DNA of 64,000 nt from Microvirga arvi (GTDB lineage Bacteria; Pseudomonadota; Alphaproteobacteria; Rhizobiales; Beijerinckiaceae), in NCBI RefSeq assembly GCF_016892765.1, contig NZ_JAFEMD010000024.1, forward strand, positions 1 to 64,000. Reading direction: 5' to 3'. The notes beneath the pieces were generated by a model. That model ran no database searches. It was not told the origin of the DNA and was given only the letters and a program-made list of their open reading frames with translations. How positions within the stretch are numbered: the first letter of the stretch is position 1; each line of letters begins with the position of its first letter. This document shows, one piece after another, positions 36,874 to 46,374 of this stretch. The translations under genes and the position numbers were made by a program.

Positions 36874-37309
36874 CGACCTGACTCCCACTTGGCGGTGCGT
36901 ACCTGCAGTCGCTTCCTAACTTCTGGGCCTTCGGCAGGCGGAAGTCGGCCCAGGCGGTTTCTCGAGCGGCCGGCCTGCGGTTAAAGATCTCTCGGCCGTG
37001 AATGAACGCCTTCGGCGCGGGCGCTAAAGGGATGTTGCGGCTGCGGTCGACCGGCAGGGCCGAAGCGTTACATAAACTATAAATACCGCCAAAGAATGCG
37101 CGTCGCGCGTCTCCTCCAACTGAGAACAGCGATTGATACGGGCGCGGGCGACCGCAAGCAACTTCGGCCAAATCTTGCTCTTGGTCACGTCCTCGCGTGC
37201 GAGAACGCATAAGCGAGATTTTCCAGTCCTCCACTGAAAAGGAGGCGGCAAACATGAGACGGCCGCACAACGACCGGACTTCAACCGCGAGCGCCACCCG
37301 ACGGATCAT
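36857..37309 (-). CDS. hypothetical protein, 150 aa, between membrane protein and kinase
   Basis: The start MIRRVALAVEVRSLCGRLMF at 37309 has AGGAG 6 nt upstream. The first 90 residues look coding (AASFSVEDWKISLMRSRTR); the C-terminal part is less convincing and overlaps the kinase start by 17 bp. It sits 16 bp after the membrane partner of UspA, so the four genes are probably one operon. The family is not recognised. Confidence 0.4.
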   Translation of the reverse strand: MIRRVALAVEVRSLCGRLMFAASFSVEDWKISLMRSRTRGRDQEQDLAEVACGRPRPYQSLFSVGGDARRAFFGGIYSLCNASALPVDRSRNIPLAPAPKAFIHGREIFNRRPAARETAWADFRLPKAQKLGSDCRYAPPSGSQVDAWQP

Positions 37310-37325
37310 GTAATCTCCTGCCCAA

Positions 37326-37661
37326 TCAAGGGCCATCCGACGTCTCCAAGAGGCTATCAACCAGAAGCGCGACATAGCAGATGAAGTAGTTCACAAGGGC
37401 CAAGGCATAGAGGCCGCCCGCTTGATCATGCTCCGTGTTCCGCTCCGCCTTGAGCCCGCGGCTTAGCGCGACACCCCCGAGGAGACCGAAGGCAAGGATT
37501 GCAGCCCGCAGACTGGGTCCGAGACCGTGGCCACTCAAGCTGCCTATCGCCATGCAGGCGACCAGCACAAGCGAAGCCTTCGCGAGTGCCGTGAGCGCAA
37601 TACGGTATAGGATCATTCTGAAGGTTGGTGACTGCACCGCGTCACCTTGAGTAGGAGTCAT
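37326..37661 (-). CDS. membrane partner of UspA (copy 2), 111 aa
   Basis: A paralogue of the protein at 17917-18249: same start (MTPTQGD), same hydrophobic pattern (LVLVACMAIGSLSGHG, ILAFGLLGGVALSRG) and the VNYFICYVALLVDSLLE ending. It lies 39 bp after uspA copy 2. The function is unknown, though conservation next to uspA in both places suggests a functional link. Confidence 0.75.
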   Translation of the reverse strand: MTPTQGDAVQSPTFRMILYRIALTALAKASLVLVACMAIGSLSGHGLGPSLRAAILAFGLLGGVALSRGLKAERNTEHDQAGGLYALALVNYFICYVALLVDSLLETSDGP

Positions 37662-37700
37662 GTCTGGCCCAATCGGCTGTAATAATCCTGAACTGTCCGA

Positions 37701-38216
37701 TCATCGAACCACCAGAACCGAGCACTTGGAGTGCCGGACAATGGTCGATGCGTTGGAGCCCAAGAGATATGTCGCCATGTTTGGCGCATGCGAGCCGACG
37801 ATGATCAGATCGGCGCCAATCTTCTCTGCCTCGTCCAGCACCTCATTGCAAACCGAGCCCATCCGTACCGTGCTCGATATGGATCCATTGGGCAGCGACA
37901 CGCCAGCGGCAAGCGCTTCAAGGCCCCGCTCAGCTTCTGCTTGCGTTTCGTTCGCAAGCGGGAGCGCGAGTCCCATAGCGGAGAATGGCAGTGTCGATTG
38001 AACATGGATCAGGCGCACGGTGCCGTTCGAAGCGTGTGCTAAGGCAATGGCAAGCTCAATGGCGAGCTCCGCCAACTCCGGGTGATCAAGGTCGACTGGG
38101 ACAAGCAATGTCTTGAACAAGATCCCGTAGGCTGGCGCACGCTCCGGATCGGCACCACTCCCCCGTCGTGAAGAACTTGTATGCGCAGCGACAACTCCGA
38201 TCAGGGCGGCATCCAT
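37701..38216 (-). CDS. universal stress protein UspA family (copy 2)
   Basis: The start at 38216 (MDAALIGVVAAH) is chosen because GGAGG lies 8 nt upstream, the same arrangement as in copy 1; a longer frame reaches 38291. The protein is 171 aa: a variable head, then the Usp domain (FKTLLVPVDLDHPELAELAI) with a C-terminal nucleotide-binding motif (ADLIIVGSHAPNMATYLLGS, NASTIVRHSKCSVLVVR). It is first in a unit with a membrane protein, a hypothetical protein and a PAS hybrid kinase, and is downstream of AATT palindrome site 4. Confidence 0.9.
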   Translation of the reverse strand: MDAALIGVVAAHTSSSRRGSGADPERAPAYGILFKTLLVPVDLDHPELAELAIELAIALAHASNGTVRLIHVQSTLPFSAMGLALPLANETQAEAERGLEALAAGVSLPNGSISSTVRMGSVCNEVLDEAEKIGADLIIVGSHAPNMATYLLGSNASTIVRHSKCSVLVVR

Positions 38217-38341
38217 AACTGGCTCCTCCAAGACGAGCCGTTCCCCCACGTCGTCAAGATATCTGGGGACCTCCCCGGCAATCCCCGACAAAGGAGACTG
38301 AAGTGGGCTTATTGCACTGTGACCCCAAATACAGATGACCT

Positions 38342-38357
38342 CAAACGAATTTGTTTC
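38342..38357 (-). promoter_or_regulatory. AATT-centred palindrome, site 4 (uspA copy 2)
   Basis: On the minus strand GAAACAAATTCGTTTG, with AATTTTGAT at the 26-nt position where sites 2, 3 and 5 have GATCTTGCT or GATCTTGCC. The centre is 133.5 bp upstream of the uspA ATG. Confidence 0.6.
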
Positions 38358-38548
38358 AGCAATGACATCAAAATTTTTGCTGCATCATCCTCGATCAGGC
38401 GATGGGCCTCGCCTCAGCTCCGACCTTCCCAGCCACCGGCCGCGCACGAAACTATCCTCGTCCACAATCGTCAGAAAAGTGTGAGCCAAGTCGAAATCCC
38501 TCGTTGCCTCGCGACCTCTTGCAGATCAAGGATCTTGCTCACAAGAGT

Positions 38549-38564
38549 CAAACAAATTCATTTG
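38549..38564 (+). promoter_or_regulatory. AATT-centred palindrome, site 5
   Basis: CAAACAAATTCATTTG with GATCTTGCT at the fixed distance, and AGATCAAG before that. The centre is 119.5 bp upstream of the ATG of the 35-aa peptide at 38676. It lies 200 bp from site 4, facing the other way, so the two form divergent control regions. Confidence 0.65.
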
Positions 38565-38675
38565 TCCGGTGAAAGCGTTGCGCGCAGAGTACCTCAGGTC
38601 AAGCAGCTCTATGGTTTGACGGGAGCGAACCAAACATGGTGCTTCCGAACAGGATCGGCTTCAGGGAGAAGTAGC

Positions 38676-38783
38676 ATGCGGACGCCCCGAAGAGCCCATA
38701 CGGTAAGGTTCGATGCCGGCCACCTCAAATCGGCCTGGATCAATCTCTTCTTTGTCGTTGGCGGGTTAATGCTGACCGGCTAG
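38676..38783 (+). CDS. tiny single-pass membrane protein, 35 aa
   Basis: AGGGAG lies 8 nt before the ATG. A basic head (MRTPRRAHTVRFDAGHLKSA) is followed by a hydrophobic helix (WINLFFVVGGLMLTG) ending at the stop. It resembles the 41-aa peptide at 15623 and a decayed copy at 30577, all at the same spacing from an AATT palindrome. I infer a small family of stress-related membrane peptides; no known family is recognised. Confidence 0.55.
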   Translation: MRTPRRAHTVRFDAGHLKSAWINLFFVVGGLMLTG

Positions 38784-38893
38784 GGCATTCTCACGCCTTG
38801 ACCGGTCTCTGTCAGGGGCGGTTTAGGGAAGCAGATGATGGCCCATGCATAAGCCGGAAGGCGGGGAAGAATGATCAGGAGGTTACGCTCTTC

Positions 38894-39082
38894 GTGAATG
38901 ACAATGCGACCCAGTTTGCCGCACAAAGGTCACGTGAGCTCAAGGCCGTTGGCGAAATGGAGTGCTTGGTCGTGAAGAGAGTAGAGCATTGCAGCGGCAA
39001 TGCTGGCAGCTCTCGCGGAGCAAGGTTCCGAGATTGCCCGATATCCGCAAAGGCGCCTAAAACCACACAGGCCAGTGTGTAG
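38894..39082 (+). CDS. possible small hypothetical protein, 62 aa
   Basis: A GTG start at 38894 with AGGAGG 10 nt upstream. The first part (NDNATQFAAQRSRELKAVGE) resembles small helical proteins common in Methylobacteriaceae with an RAxELRAxGD-like motif; the second part (SGNAGSSRGARFRDCPIS) does not. It is probably partly decayed. Confidence 0.3.
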   Translation: MNDNATQFAAQRSRELKAVGEMECLVVKRVEHCSGNAGSSRGARFRDCPISAKAPKTTQASV

Positions 39083-39179
39083 GCACGACCGGATTGAACC
39101 TGAGGAGATCGTGCCCCAAGCGCAGATGCCTCGCAGGCTTCGTCAGGTGCGTAGGTTTAATCCAGTGAGGTAGAGACTG

Positions 39180-40013
39180 ATGATCAAGGATATCATGGTT
39201 CATCTCGACGGGAGCGCAGAGGATGAGATCCGGCTGGCGTACGCAGAGATCATCGCCTCCACATGGAGCGTCCACTTGACCGCGATCTTCACCAACCGTC
39301 TGCCTGACCTTGCCGTTGCGACGCCGGTGGATGGAGGTGCTGCAATGATGCAGATGCTCTCGGAGTGGCAAAGCCAGGCACAGCAGGAGGGGGACGCCAT
39401 CTGCGGGCGCCTTGCCGAGCGACTCGCCAGAATTGCTGAGAGAAGTGAGCTACGTCGGATCGACGAGACCGTCGACAACATGGTCTCAGCCGTCGAAAGG
39501 CAGGCGCGATGCACCGATCTTTTCGTCACCACGCGTCCTTATCCGGAATCTGGTGGATTGACCTGGGGCCGTCTCGTCGAAGCCGTGCTTTTCGGCAGTG
39601 GACGTGCCCTTCTGCTGCTTCCGCCCGGGTATCCCCCACGGGGCGCGGCTCAAACCGTTCTCGTCGCCTGGAACGACAGCCATGCGGCGGCACGCGCCAT
39701 GCGCGAAAGCCTGAGCTTCATCGAAAAGGCCACTCGCACGGTTGTTCTTGTCGTCGATCCCAAGCCCGACTCCGATCCCGGATCCTTGGTCAGGGGATAT
39801 CTTGCTCGGTATGGGACCAACGTCGGGGTCGTTTGTGCCGAGAGCCGGAACCGGCGCATCAGCCAGGTTATCGCGGACCAGGCGCATCGTGTCTCCGCGG
39901 ATCTGATCGTCATGGGAGGTTATGGTCATGCCCGGCTGCGGGAGCGGGTGTTCGGAGGAGCCACCTTGGAGATGCTGACAACCTCGGAGTACCCGATACT
40001 GATGGCTCACTGA
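39180..40013 (+). CDS. tandem-type universal stress protein, 277 aa
   Basis: Two Usp-like halves: residues 1-140 (IKDIMVHLDGSAEDEIRLAY) degenerate, and 150-277 (AQTVLVAWNDSHAAARAMRE) with the nucleotide-binding motif SADLIVMGGYGHARLRERVF, GGATLEMLTTSEYPILMAH. This is the two-domain architecture seen in Rhizobiales. It differs from the two short UspA copies. It is followed after 19 bp by a small hypothetical gene. Confidence 0.9.
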   Translation: MIKDIMVHLDGSAEDEIRLAYAEIIASTWSVHLTAIFTNRLPDLAVATPVDGGAAMMQMLSEWQSQAQQEGDAICGRLAERLARIAERSELRRIDETVDNMVSAVERQARCTDLFVTTRPYPESGGLTWGRLVEAVLFGSGRALLLLPPGYPPRGAAQTVLVAWNDSHAAARAMRESLSFIEKATRTVVLVVDPKPDSDPGSLVRGYLARYGTNVGVVCAESRNRRISQVIADQAHRVSADLIVMGGYGHARLRERVFGGATLEMLTTSEYPILMAH

Positions 40014-40032
40014 TACAGCGAGGAACTCTGAC

Positions 40033-40356
40033 ATGAGCGGTGATGACCTGAGCGTGGGGGCCGGGGAGTTGCTGGCAATGGCTGGATGGGCAGGGATGCT
40101 TTATATCCGACCATATATGGACAAGCATGGCCGCACCTGTGATCCTCATAATGAGGAGACAGAGCTTCTCCAAAAGGGATACCCTGTGGTTGGGCAGAGC
40201 GACCGCGAGGTTGTTCGATATCGTCTAACGGCGAAAGCGTTGAGCTATCTCGCAGCGAGACATGTAAGTCGTATGTGGGCGCACAGCACAGTCTGCTCGG
40301 GGTTGAGAAGCAACAGGGTTCGCCCTCACTGCCATTGGGAGGTCAGGAAACTTTGA
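40033..40356 (+). CDS. hypothetical protein, 107 aa
   Basis: The ATG at 40033 has GAGGAAC 8 nt upstream and follows the tandem Usp gene closely. The central part (ETELLQKGYPVVGQSDREVV, RYRLTAKALSYLAAR) looks like a winged-helix wing and recognition region. The C-terminus (from about residue 85) is less protein-like. It could be a small DNA-binding protein; weak evidence. Confidence 0.45.
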   Translation: MSGDDLSVGAGELLAMAGWAGMLYIRPYMDKHGRTCDPHNEETELLQKGYPVVGQSDREVVRYRLTAKALSYLAARHVSRMWAHSTVCSGLRSNRVRPHCHWEVRKL

Positions 40357-40491
40357 CTTGGCAAAGAATGACTTTCCGCTACGTGCTGCAGTCTGAACAG
40401 ACGCGAAGATGCTTTGGAAGAAGTTATCGTAGGGTGAGTTGCTACCGCATCGTGCGTTCTCACAGGTCACACGGCTCGTCGAGGTGAATCG

Positions 40492-41640
40492 ATGAAGATC
40501 ACCGGCCTCACCACTTTCCTTGTCCCACCACGGTGGTTGTTCCTGAAGATCGACACGGATGCGGGGATCAGCGGCTGGGGAGAGCCGGTTCTGGAAGGCC
40601 GGGCCCGCACCGTGGCGGCAATGGTGGAGGAGTTGGCTGACTACCTGGTCGGCAAAGACCCGTCACCCATCGAGGATCACTGGACCGTGCTGTATCGAGG
40701 CGGTTTTTACCGCGGCGGCGGCGTGCATATGAGCGCCATCGCCGGCATTGACCAGGCGTTGTGGGACATCAAGGGTAAGACCTTGGGCCAGCCGATCCAC
40801 AAGCTTCTTGGCGGTCCGGTTCGCCAGCGGATGCGGGTTTACTCCTGGATCGGGGGCGACCGGCCGGCTGACACCGCCGCGGCCGCCAAGGAGCGGGCTG
40901 CACTGGGGTTCACCGCAGTGAAGATGAACGGCACGGCCGAACTCGGCTGGATCGACAGCCATGCGCGGATCTCAGCCGCCGTCGGCCACGTGGCCGCCGT
41001 GCGCGATGCGGTCGGTCCTGATATGGGCATCGGGGTGGACTTCCACGGTCGCGTCTACCGTTCTATGGCCAAGACATTGATCCGTGAGCTGGAGCCGCTC
41101 AAGCTCATGTTTATTGAGGAGCCGGTGCTGAGCGAGAATGCCGAGGCGCTTGCCGAGATTGCGGCTGCGACCACCATTCCGATTGCACTGGGCGAGCGGC
41201 TCTATTCGCGCTGGGACTTCAAGCCAATCCTGGCTGCCGGTCATGTGGACATCATCCAGCCCGATCCGTCCCACGCAGGCGGGATTACCGAAACACGTAA
41301 GATCGCCGCGATGGCCGAGGCGCATGACGTGGCGCTGGCATTGCACTGTCCGCTGGGCCCGATTGCCCTCGCGGCCAATCTGCAGCTGGATGCCGTATGC
41401 CACAACGCCGCGATCCAGGAGCAGTCGCTCGGCATCCACTACAACCATGGCAACGACTTGCTCGACTATCTAGCCAAGCCTGAAGTCTTCCGCTACGAGG
41501 ACGGTTACGTGAATATCCCTGACGGCCCAGGCCTCGGAATTGAAGTCAACGAGGATTACGTCCGCGAGCGCGCCAGCCAGGGCCACCGCTGGCGTAACCC
41601 TGTCTGGCGCCATCCGGATGGAAGTTTTGCCGAGTGGTAA
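40492..41640 (+). CDS. dgoD: D-galactonate dehydratase (enolase superfamily)
   Basis: The protein has 382 aa, the family length. It dehydrates D-galactonate to 2-dehydro-3-deoxygalactonate. The motifs fit: [60 protein letters not shown], metal ligands in [14 protein letters not shown] and [12 protein letters not shown], and the catalytic His region [24 protein letters not shown] precedes the ATG at 40492. No other galactonate gene is nearby. Confidence 0.92.
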   Translation: MKITGLTTFLVPPRWLFLKIDTDAGISGWGEPVLEGRARTVAAMVEELADYLVGKDPSPIEDHWTVLYRGGFYRGGGVHMSAIAGIDQALWDIKGKTLGQPIHKLLGGPVRQRMRVYSWIGGDRPADTAAAAKERAALGFTAVKMNGTAELGWIDSHARISAAVGHVAAVRDAVGPDMGIGVDFHGRVYRSMAKTLIRELEPLKLMFIEEPVLSENAEALAEIAAATTIPIALGERLYSRWDFKPILAAGHVDIIQPDPSHAGGITETRKIAAMAEAHDVALALHCPLGPIALAANLQLDAVCHNAAIQEQSLGIHYNHGNDLLDYLAKPEVFRYEDGYVNIPDGPGLGIEVNEDYVRERASQGHRWRNPVWRHPDGSFAEW

Positions 41641-42036
41641 TGCTGCTACAGCTGCACGGGTTCGATTATCGGCACCGGTCGCCCCGACCGCCAGCTCATT
41701 CACGAGCCGGGACCTCAGCTCCTCGTGACCTCACCAATCCCTCGCATGCGGCGGCAGAACGCCCCTGGCTCGCGCCTATGGTTGCTGTCTCTGCTCGCTG
41801 AGTGACACCGTTATCACCTGCCAGATCCGTCCCCAGCGGCAGGGCGCCGGCGCTTGCGCTTTGCGAGACCTATTGGGCAGCGTCGGGTTTCCTCGTACTC
41901 ATCCCCGTCACTGCAGGGCGGCCAGCCTAGACCTTATTGCCTCCACCACGGGTTACCCAACCGCGTTTCGCGTCGAGGCCTTGGCATTTTTCGTTCGAGA
42001 ACCAGATCGCGGCGTTTGAGCCGCCTGGAGAACCGG
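41641..42036. other. stretch without a supported gene
   Basis: Between dgoD and the ferredoxin; only shadow frames. No terminator is obvious. Confidence 0.45.
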
Positions 42037-42375
42037 TCAGTCGCCCGGGCCAGGATCCGGTGAGAAATACTTCTCCAGCTTGTTGGGCATGCCATCAAAC
42101 GCCTCGGCATCGTTCGGAGGTGCGCGCTTGATCGTGATGTTCGGCCAAGCGGACGCATACTTCGCGTTTAGCTCAAGCCGGCTCTCAAGTTCTGGTTGCG
42201 TGTCAGCCACAATAGCTTCAGCTGGGCATTCGGGCTCGCACACACCGCAGTCGATGCACTCATCAGGGTGAATGACAAGCATATGTTCGCCCTCATTGAA
42301 ACAGTCTACAGGGCAGACATCCACGCAATCCAAGTACTTACACCTAATGCAGGTATCAGTTACGACGTAAGTCAT
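42037..42375 (-). CDS. fdxA: 7Fe ferredoxin (FdxA type)
   Basis: The start [20 protein letters not shown] at 42375 is the canonical N-terminus. The protein is 112 aa. The cluster ligands show a [3Fe-4S] and a [4Fe-4S] site: [18 protein letters not shown], then [16 protein letters not shown]. The C-terminal extension ([20 protein letters not shown]) is the standard Azotobacter ferredoxin I type tail. It transfers electrons in the cytosol; its partner here may be the reductase at 43201-44766. Confidence 0.93.
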   Translation of the reverse strand: MTYVVTDTCIRCKYLDCVDVCPVDCFNEGEHMLVIHPDECIDCGVCEPECPAEAIVADTQPELESRLELNAKYASAWPNITIKRAPPNDAEAFDGMPNKLEKYFSPDPGPGD

Positions 42376-42750
42376 GGAGCGCTCCAAGCTACACTCAGCA
42401 GGCTGCACAGCAACCCGCGGGCGCTTTCTTAACCAACTCTGGGTGGGCCAGAGGGTCGGGAACTGTGCCGATCACGGCTTGGTTAATCGTTCCCGGAAGG
42501 GCCTCGCCCGCCCCGTAAACTGGAATTCAATGTCCATCTGTGATCATGAGCGCTGAGAGACCTTCTCAAGGTACGAAGTGGGCTTCGCAGCGCACCTTGA
42601 GTGGAGCAGGGTTGGCCTGCTGCGGCATTCTTTCAACCTCCACCCGTAGAGATCGCACCGGCGAGCGGAGGTCTTGACAGCTTCCTGCAACCCCTTTGCA
42701 CGTCAGACCGCGATACCGACTGCGTCTGTGGCCCGGGTTCATGATTCGAT
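42376..42750. other. stretch without a supported gene
   Basis: Upstream of the ferredoxin, downstream of the SnoaL-like gene; nothing recognised. Confidence 0.45.
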
Positions 42751-43143
42751 TTACCCGTGCATCAGCTCCGACGACTGCCAGGCTAGAAGCCTCCATATTT
42801 GGCCACGCTCTCGCCACACTCGCATATTCCTGTGAAGAAATACGTCCTGCTCCAAGCCGATGCGAGCGTGTCCACGCATTAACCCGACGAGGATTACTAA
42901 GTCGCCGTCAACTCGGTAATCCGTTTCTGTAAGGTCAAGATCGATGGAGTAGGTAAGATCGTGGGAGCGAACAGCAGTGATGTAGGATTGCTTATCAAAG
43001 ATTTTCCCCCTGTTGCTGATATAGATGAACTTGTCATCCAGTATGAGCGCCATGGCATCGGCGTCATTGGTGCGGATGGCTTGAAGGCGGACTTGCTCCA
43101 GATGCCTTACGGACTCAAGAGCGGTCTGATCCGGATTGCTCAT
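42751..43143 (-). CDS. SnoaL-like/DUF4440 protein (NTF2 fold)
   Basis: The protein has 130 aa. The pattern of the family is visible: VRLQAIRTNDADAMALILDD, KFIYISNRGKIFDKQSYI, and VFLHRNMRVWRERGQIWRLL, AWQSSELM. These small cone-shaped folds bind small ligands or act as enzymes; the function is unknown. It lies 57 bp downstream of the reductase on the same strand and may be co-transcribed. Confidence 0.8.
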   Translation of the reverse strand: MSNPDQTALESVRHLEQVRLQAIRTNDADAMALILDDKFIYISNRGKIFDKQSYITAVRSHDLTYSIDLDLTETDYRVDGDLVILVGLMRGHARIGLEQDVFLHRNMRVWRERGQIWRLLAWQSSELMHG

Positions 43144-43200
43144 TGTGGCTCCTGAATAATGTCACTTCGCGAATCTGGCCAACCCAAGATCGGACTTCCG

Positions 43201-44766
43201 CTATCTTCGGTTAGCCATCACTTGCTCGAACTCGACTTCCGCCTGTACCCCTTCGAGGTCCCTGTGGACGACCGCCACTGCCAATTTCTCGTTGCTGCGC
43301 CGATACGTAATCGTGCAATCCCTCGCGGCAAGCTGACCTTCTACGTCTACCGTGTCCCATCGCTTGGCATGGCCGACATAGCCTAGACTGAAGTCATACT
43401 GTTCGGTCCAGAAGAACGGAACGCAGTCGAAGCGTTCGCGCTGCCCGAGAATATTGCGCGCTGCAGTCTGACCTTGGCGCTCGGCCACGACCCAATGCTC
43501 GACGCGGATGTTCTCGCCCGTGAGCCGATCCGGCCAGCGCGCGATATCGCCGGCCGCGAAAATGCCCGGTGCGCTCGTCTGTAGGTACGCATCCACCGTG
43601 ACGCCTCGATCGATAGCAAGGCCTGCCTGCTCCGCTAGGGCAAGGGCCGGTCTCACACCGATTCCTACGACTATGAGATCGGCATTGAGCCTTCCTCCGC
43701 TGGCCAACGTGACGCCTTGCTCGTCGATTGACCTCACCGTCGTCTCAAGGTGGAAGACCACTCCGTGGTCTTCGTGCAACCTGCGTACAAAGGTGCCGAC
43801 CTCGGCTCCGAGCACACGTTCCATAGGGATCCTGTCCGGCGCGACCACATGTACCTCAACGTCGCGCGCGCGGAGGGATGCTGCCACCTCCAGCCCGATA
43901 AAGCTCGCGCCGATCACCACGGCCTGCCGTGAGCTGTGAGTCTTGGTGACTAGGGCACGGCTGTCAGCCAATGTGCGCAAATAAAGCACGTGGGAAAGGT
44001 CGGCGCCCGGCACATCAAGCCGTACCGGCTCGGCACCGGTGGCGAGGAGCAGCGCGTCATATGGATGGCTGCTGCCGTCCACGAGATGCACGGCGCTCGC
44101 GCCTGGATCAATTGTGGCAACGCGCGCATTCAACTTCAGGTCGATATCGTTCCGCTCGTAGAACTTCAATGGCCGCAGGGGGTTGGATGCATCCGACGCG
44201 GTGCCGGCGAGAAAGCCCTTTGACAGATTGGGCCGGTCGCAAGGAACTGAACTGTCTGCACTCAGTATAGTGAGGCGGCCAGAATAGCCCTCACGCCGCA
44301 GCATTTCCGCGGCTGCGTTGCCCGCGGCGCCGCCGCCCACGATCACGACGGATTTCGGCATGCCAGGCGCAACAAAGGCTGGCGCCCGGACAGTACGTTC
44401 GAGCTTTTCCTTAACATAAACGACATTGTGTTGCCGTTCGACGCGCCAGCAGGAGACAGGATTCAATGCGGGAGCGCGCAAAGCCGCGCCAGTACGCAGG
44501 CAGAAAGCAGCATGATGCCACGGGCAGCGGACCGTATGGCCGACGAGCAAGCCGTCCGTAAGAGGGGCTCCGTAGTGCGTGCAGACAGCGCCTATCGCGA
44601 ATACCTCAGCACCACGCCGCGCCAGCACCACAGCGTCCCCCCCGACATGACCTGCGAGCATGTCACCGTCTTCCAGATCATCGAATGCAACACCCTGGGC
44701 AAGATCTGGATCACTGGAACTTGCATGATTGGCTTTCACCTGGTCGAGCAGATTATATGTTCCCAT
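43201..44766 (-). CDS. Rieske-domain FAD-dependent ferredoxin reductase
   Basis: The start MGTYNLLDQVKANHASSSDP at 44766 has GGGAGA upstream. The protein is 521 aa. An N-terminal Rieske [2Fe-2S] domain (about 25-115) shows CTHYGAPLTDG and CPWHHAAF ligands. Two Rossmann folds follow: FAD site [20 protein letters not shown] near 140, NAD site AVVIGASFIGLEVAASLRAR near 270, and FAD contact GIFAAGDIARWPD near 400. The C-terminus is a reductase dimerisation-like domain. This is the AIFL/BphA4-like family, moving electrons between NAD(P)H and ferredoxin. A dead copy lies at 19090-19790. Confidence 0.92.
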   Translation of the reverse strand: MGTYNLLDQVKANHASSSDPDLAQGVAFDDLEDGDMLAGHVGGDAVVLARRGAEVFAIGAVCTHYGAPLTDGLLVGHTVRCPWHHAAFCLRTGAALRAPALNPVSCWRVERQHNVVYVKEKLERTVRAPAFVAPGMPKSVVIVGGGAAGNAAAEMLRREGYSGRLTILSADSSVPCDRPNLSKGFLAGTASDASNPLRPLKFYERNDIDLKLNARVATIDPGASAVHLVDGSSHPYDALLLATGAEPVRLDVPGADLSHVLYLRTLADSRALVTKTHSSRQAVVIGASFIGLEVAASLRARDVEVHVVAPDRIPMERVLGAEVGTFVRRLHEDHGVVFHLETTVRSIDEQGVTLASGGRLNADLIVVGIGVRPALALAEQAGLAIDRGVTVDAYLQTSAPGIFAAGDIARWPDRLTGENIRVEHWVVAERQGQTAARNILGQRERFDCVPFFWTEQYDFSLGYVGHAKRWDTVDVEGQLAARDCTITYRRSNEKLAVAVVHRDLEGVQAEVEFEQVMANRR

Positions 44767-45235
44767 GATCGATCTCCCGAACTCCCTGGTGTGCACTTTA
44801 GGCGCGAGAAGGCACTAGGCGATCAGTATGCAGGCGCCTGTAAGGAGATGAGCACCCTCGTTAACTTAATCTTCGTCAGGCAAGCTCTTCCTACCCTCGG
44901 CGTGAGGCCTCTTCGGCCATGACCTGCGCTCGTCCCGGTCGATTCAATGTGGCCTTGGAGAGCACCCGCGTTGCGCACCATAATCATCATCGACCTGCTT
45001 ACCTCGAGTGACAAACGAATTTGCTTGTCACATTGAAGCAACATTATTGGTGGGTATCGCGGAGGAGGCCTGAGCGGACCTTGGCACAAGATCGCCAGTT
45101 AGAGCGACGCTATCCTTGACCATGTCACCCGCCGGGTCAGGTCTCACAGGCTCGGCAACTGATCCTCTCCACTTGAATACCGTGGAGATGGCTGCTGCTC
45201 GAAGCGAAGGGCCAGGAGCCGCACGGCATTGTCCT
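44767..45235. other. control region with a decayed peptide gene
   Basis: Contains palindrome site 6 at 45012. On the minus strand from about 44927 the DNA resembles the 35-aa peptide gene in places (CGAAGAG block; end CTGATCGCCTAG against CTGACCGGCTAG), but reading is broken by frameshifts. No other gene is seen. Confidence 0.35.
45012..45027. promoter_or_regulatory. AATT-centred palindrome, site 6
   Basis: CAAACGAATTTGCTTG within a longer dyad: TGA precedes CAAA on one side and TCA follows CTTG on the other, making it the most symmetrical of the seven. It lies 253 bp upstream of the reductase start at 44766. Confidence 0.55.
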
Positions 45236-45436
45236 TTAATGCTTGGGATTGCCGGGCTCAACCTGGCAATCCCGATATGTCTCCCTGGCAACCCATGCAG
45301 CGAAGCCGAGAACCGCTGCACCGTAGACGGTGAGGACCCTCCCGGACTCTATCGTCATCGCCCCGAGACTCCCGAGCATCATGCACACGCCACCGAACTG
45401 AATGGCTGCGATGGTGATTGCGCGAAGGCGCGCCAT
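45236..45436 (-). CDS. small membrane protein, 66 aa
   Basis: The ATG at 45436 follows GGGAGGG at 7 nt. Two hydrophobic segments (ITIAAIQFGGVCMMLGSLGA and VLTVYGAAVLGFAAWVARE) suggest an inner-membrane hairpin. It starts 17 bp after the CBS/BON gene on the same strand, so it is probably in the same operon. The function is unknown. Confidence 0.65.
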   Translation of the reverse strand: MARLRAITIAAIQFGGVCMMLGSLGAMTIESGRVLTVYGAAVLGFAAWVARETYRDCQVEPGNPKH

Positions 45437-45453
45437 CGGATTGCCCTCCCGAC

Positions 45454-46374
45454 TCAGGAAACGGAGCGAGGTCGCAGAACCAGCCGGTCCTGGATCGCGC
45501 GGACTCCTGGCGTGTTCTCGGCCGCAACGAGGATCGCCTCACGCTCGGCCCCGGATTCCACGAGCCCTGCAATGTCCGCATTCCCTCGATGCACCGAGAT
45601 GTTGATAAGCCGGTGAGAGGGGGATAGCGCCTTCACGCGCTCCATAAGGTCCCGCAGGATGGCATCATCCGTGTGAGGTTCCGCAAACAGGCGGGGCCGG
45701 TGGCGAGCCAGGGCCTTGATCAGATCACTGCGGCTGACGATGCCGACGAGGACGTCCCCCCGAACGACGGGGAGCCGCTTGAGACGCCGCCGCTCCATGA
45801 TGTCAGCGACGTCCGCGAGAGTCATGTGCTCGGCGGCGGTGACGATCCGCGATGTCAGGACGTGCTGGGCCTTGCGGCCATGCGTCCGGACGTAATCGGA
45901 TGCAGTCGCCTGCGCATCAGGAAATACCTTGTGCCACCAGGACCGACGGCGCTCGGTTCCGATCTCGGCTCGGCGAATCAGGTCCGTTTCGCTCACGATG
46001 CCAACAAGGCGCCCATCGATGCCAACCACCGGCACCGAACTGATCCTCTTGCCGGCTAGGATGCTGGCGATCTCGCTGACCGGGGTTGCTGTGGAGACGG
46101 AAATCACGTCACGCGTCATGACATCGGCAACGGTCATGGGGTGCGCCGACCGGCCGTTCCTTTGTGACGCGTCGGGTGCGGCGGCTGGATGTTGAGCCGC
46201 GTGTTTCTTGCCGCTGGGATCGGCTCCCTGATGCCGGCTGCTGATAGTTTCCCGTCTCAAGCGCCATGGCCAGAGCGTGATGCGGCTGGTGCCATTCGGG
46301 GCAGGGGAGCTGTCGAGAGGCAGCAGAAGATGTGGGGATAGCGGCTCATGCGTCCGACGAGAGTTTACGTCCAT
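45454..46374 (-). CDS. CBS-pair protein with C-terminal BON domain
   Basis: The start MDVNSRR at 46374 is chosen for GAAGGAAG 5-9 nt upstream; the frame extends further to 46635 without a site. The protein is 306 aa. It has a long disordered head, then two CBS units (MTVADVMTRDVISVSTATPV, GIVSETDLIRR; and VTAAEHMTLADVADIMERRR, GIVSRSDLIKAL). A BON-type domain follows (ILRDLMERVKALSPSHRLIN, GAEREAILVAAENTPGV). Such proteins sense adenylates and may bind at the membrane through BON. Confidence 0.9.
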   Translation of the reverse strand: MDVNSRRTHEPLSPHLLLPLDSSPAPNGTSRITLWPWRLRRETISSRHQGADPSGKKHAAQHPAAAPDASQRNGRSAHPMTVADVMTRDVISVSTATPVSEIASILAGKRISSVPVVGIDGRLVGIVSETDLIRRAEIGTERRRSWWHKVFPDAQATASDYVRTHGRKAQHVLTSRIVTAAEHMTLADVADIMERRRLKRLPVVRGDVLVGIVSRSDLIKALARHRPRLFAEPHTDDAILRDLMERVKALSPSHRLINISVHRGNADIAGLVESGAEREAILVAAENTPGVRAIQDRLVLRPRSVS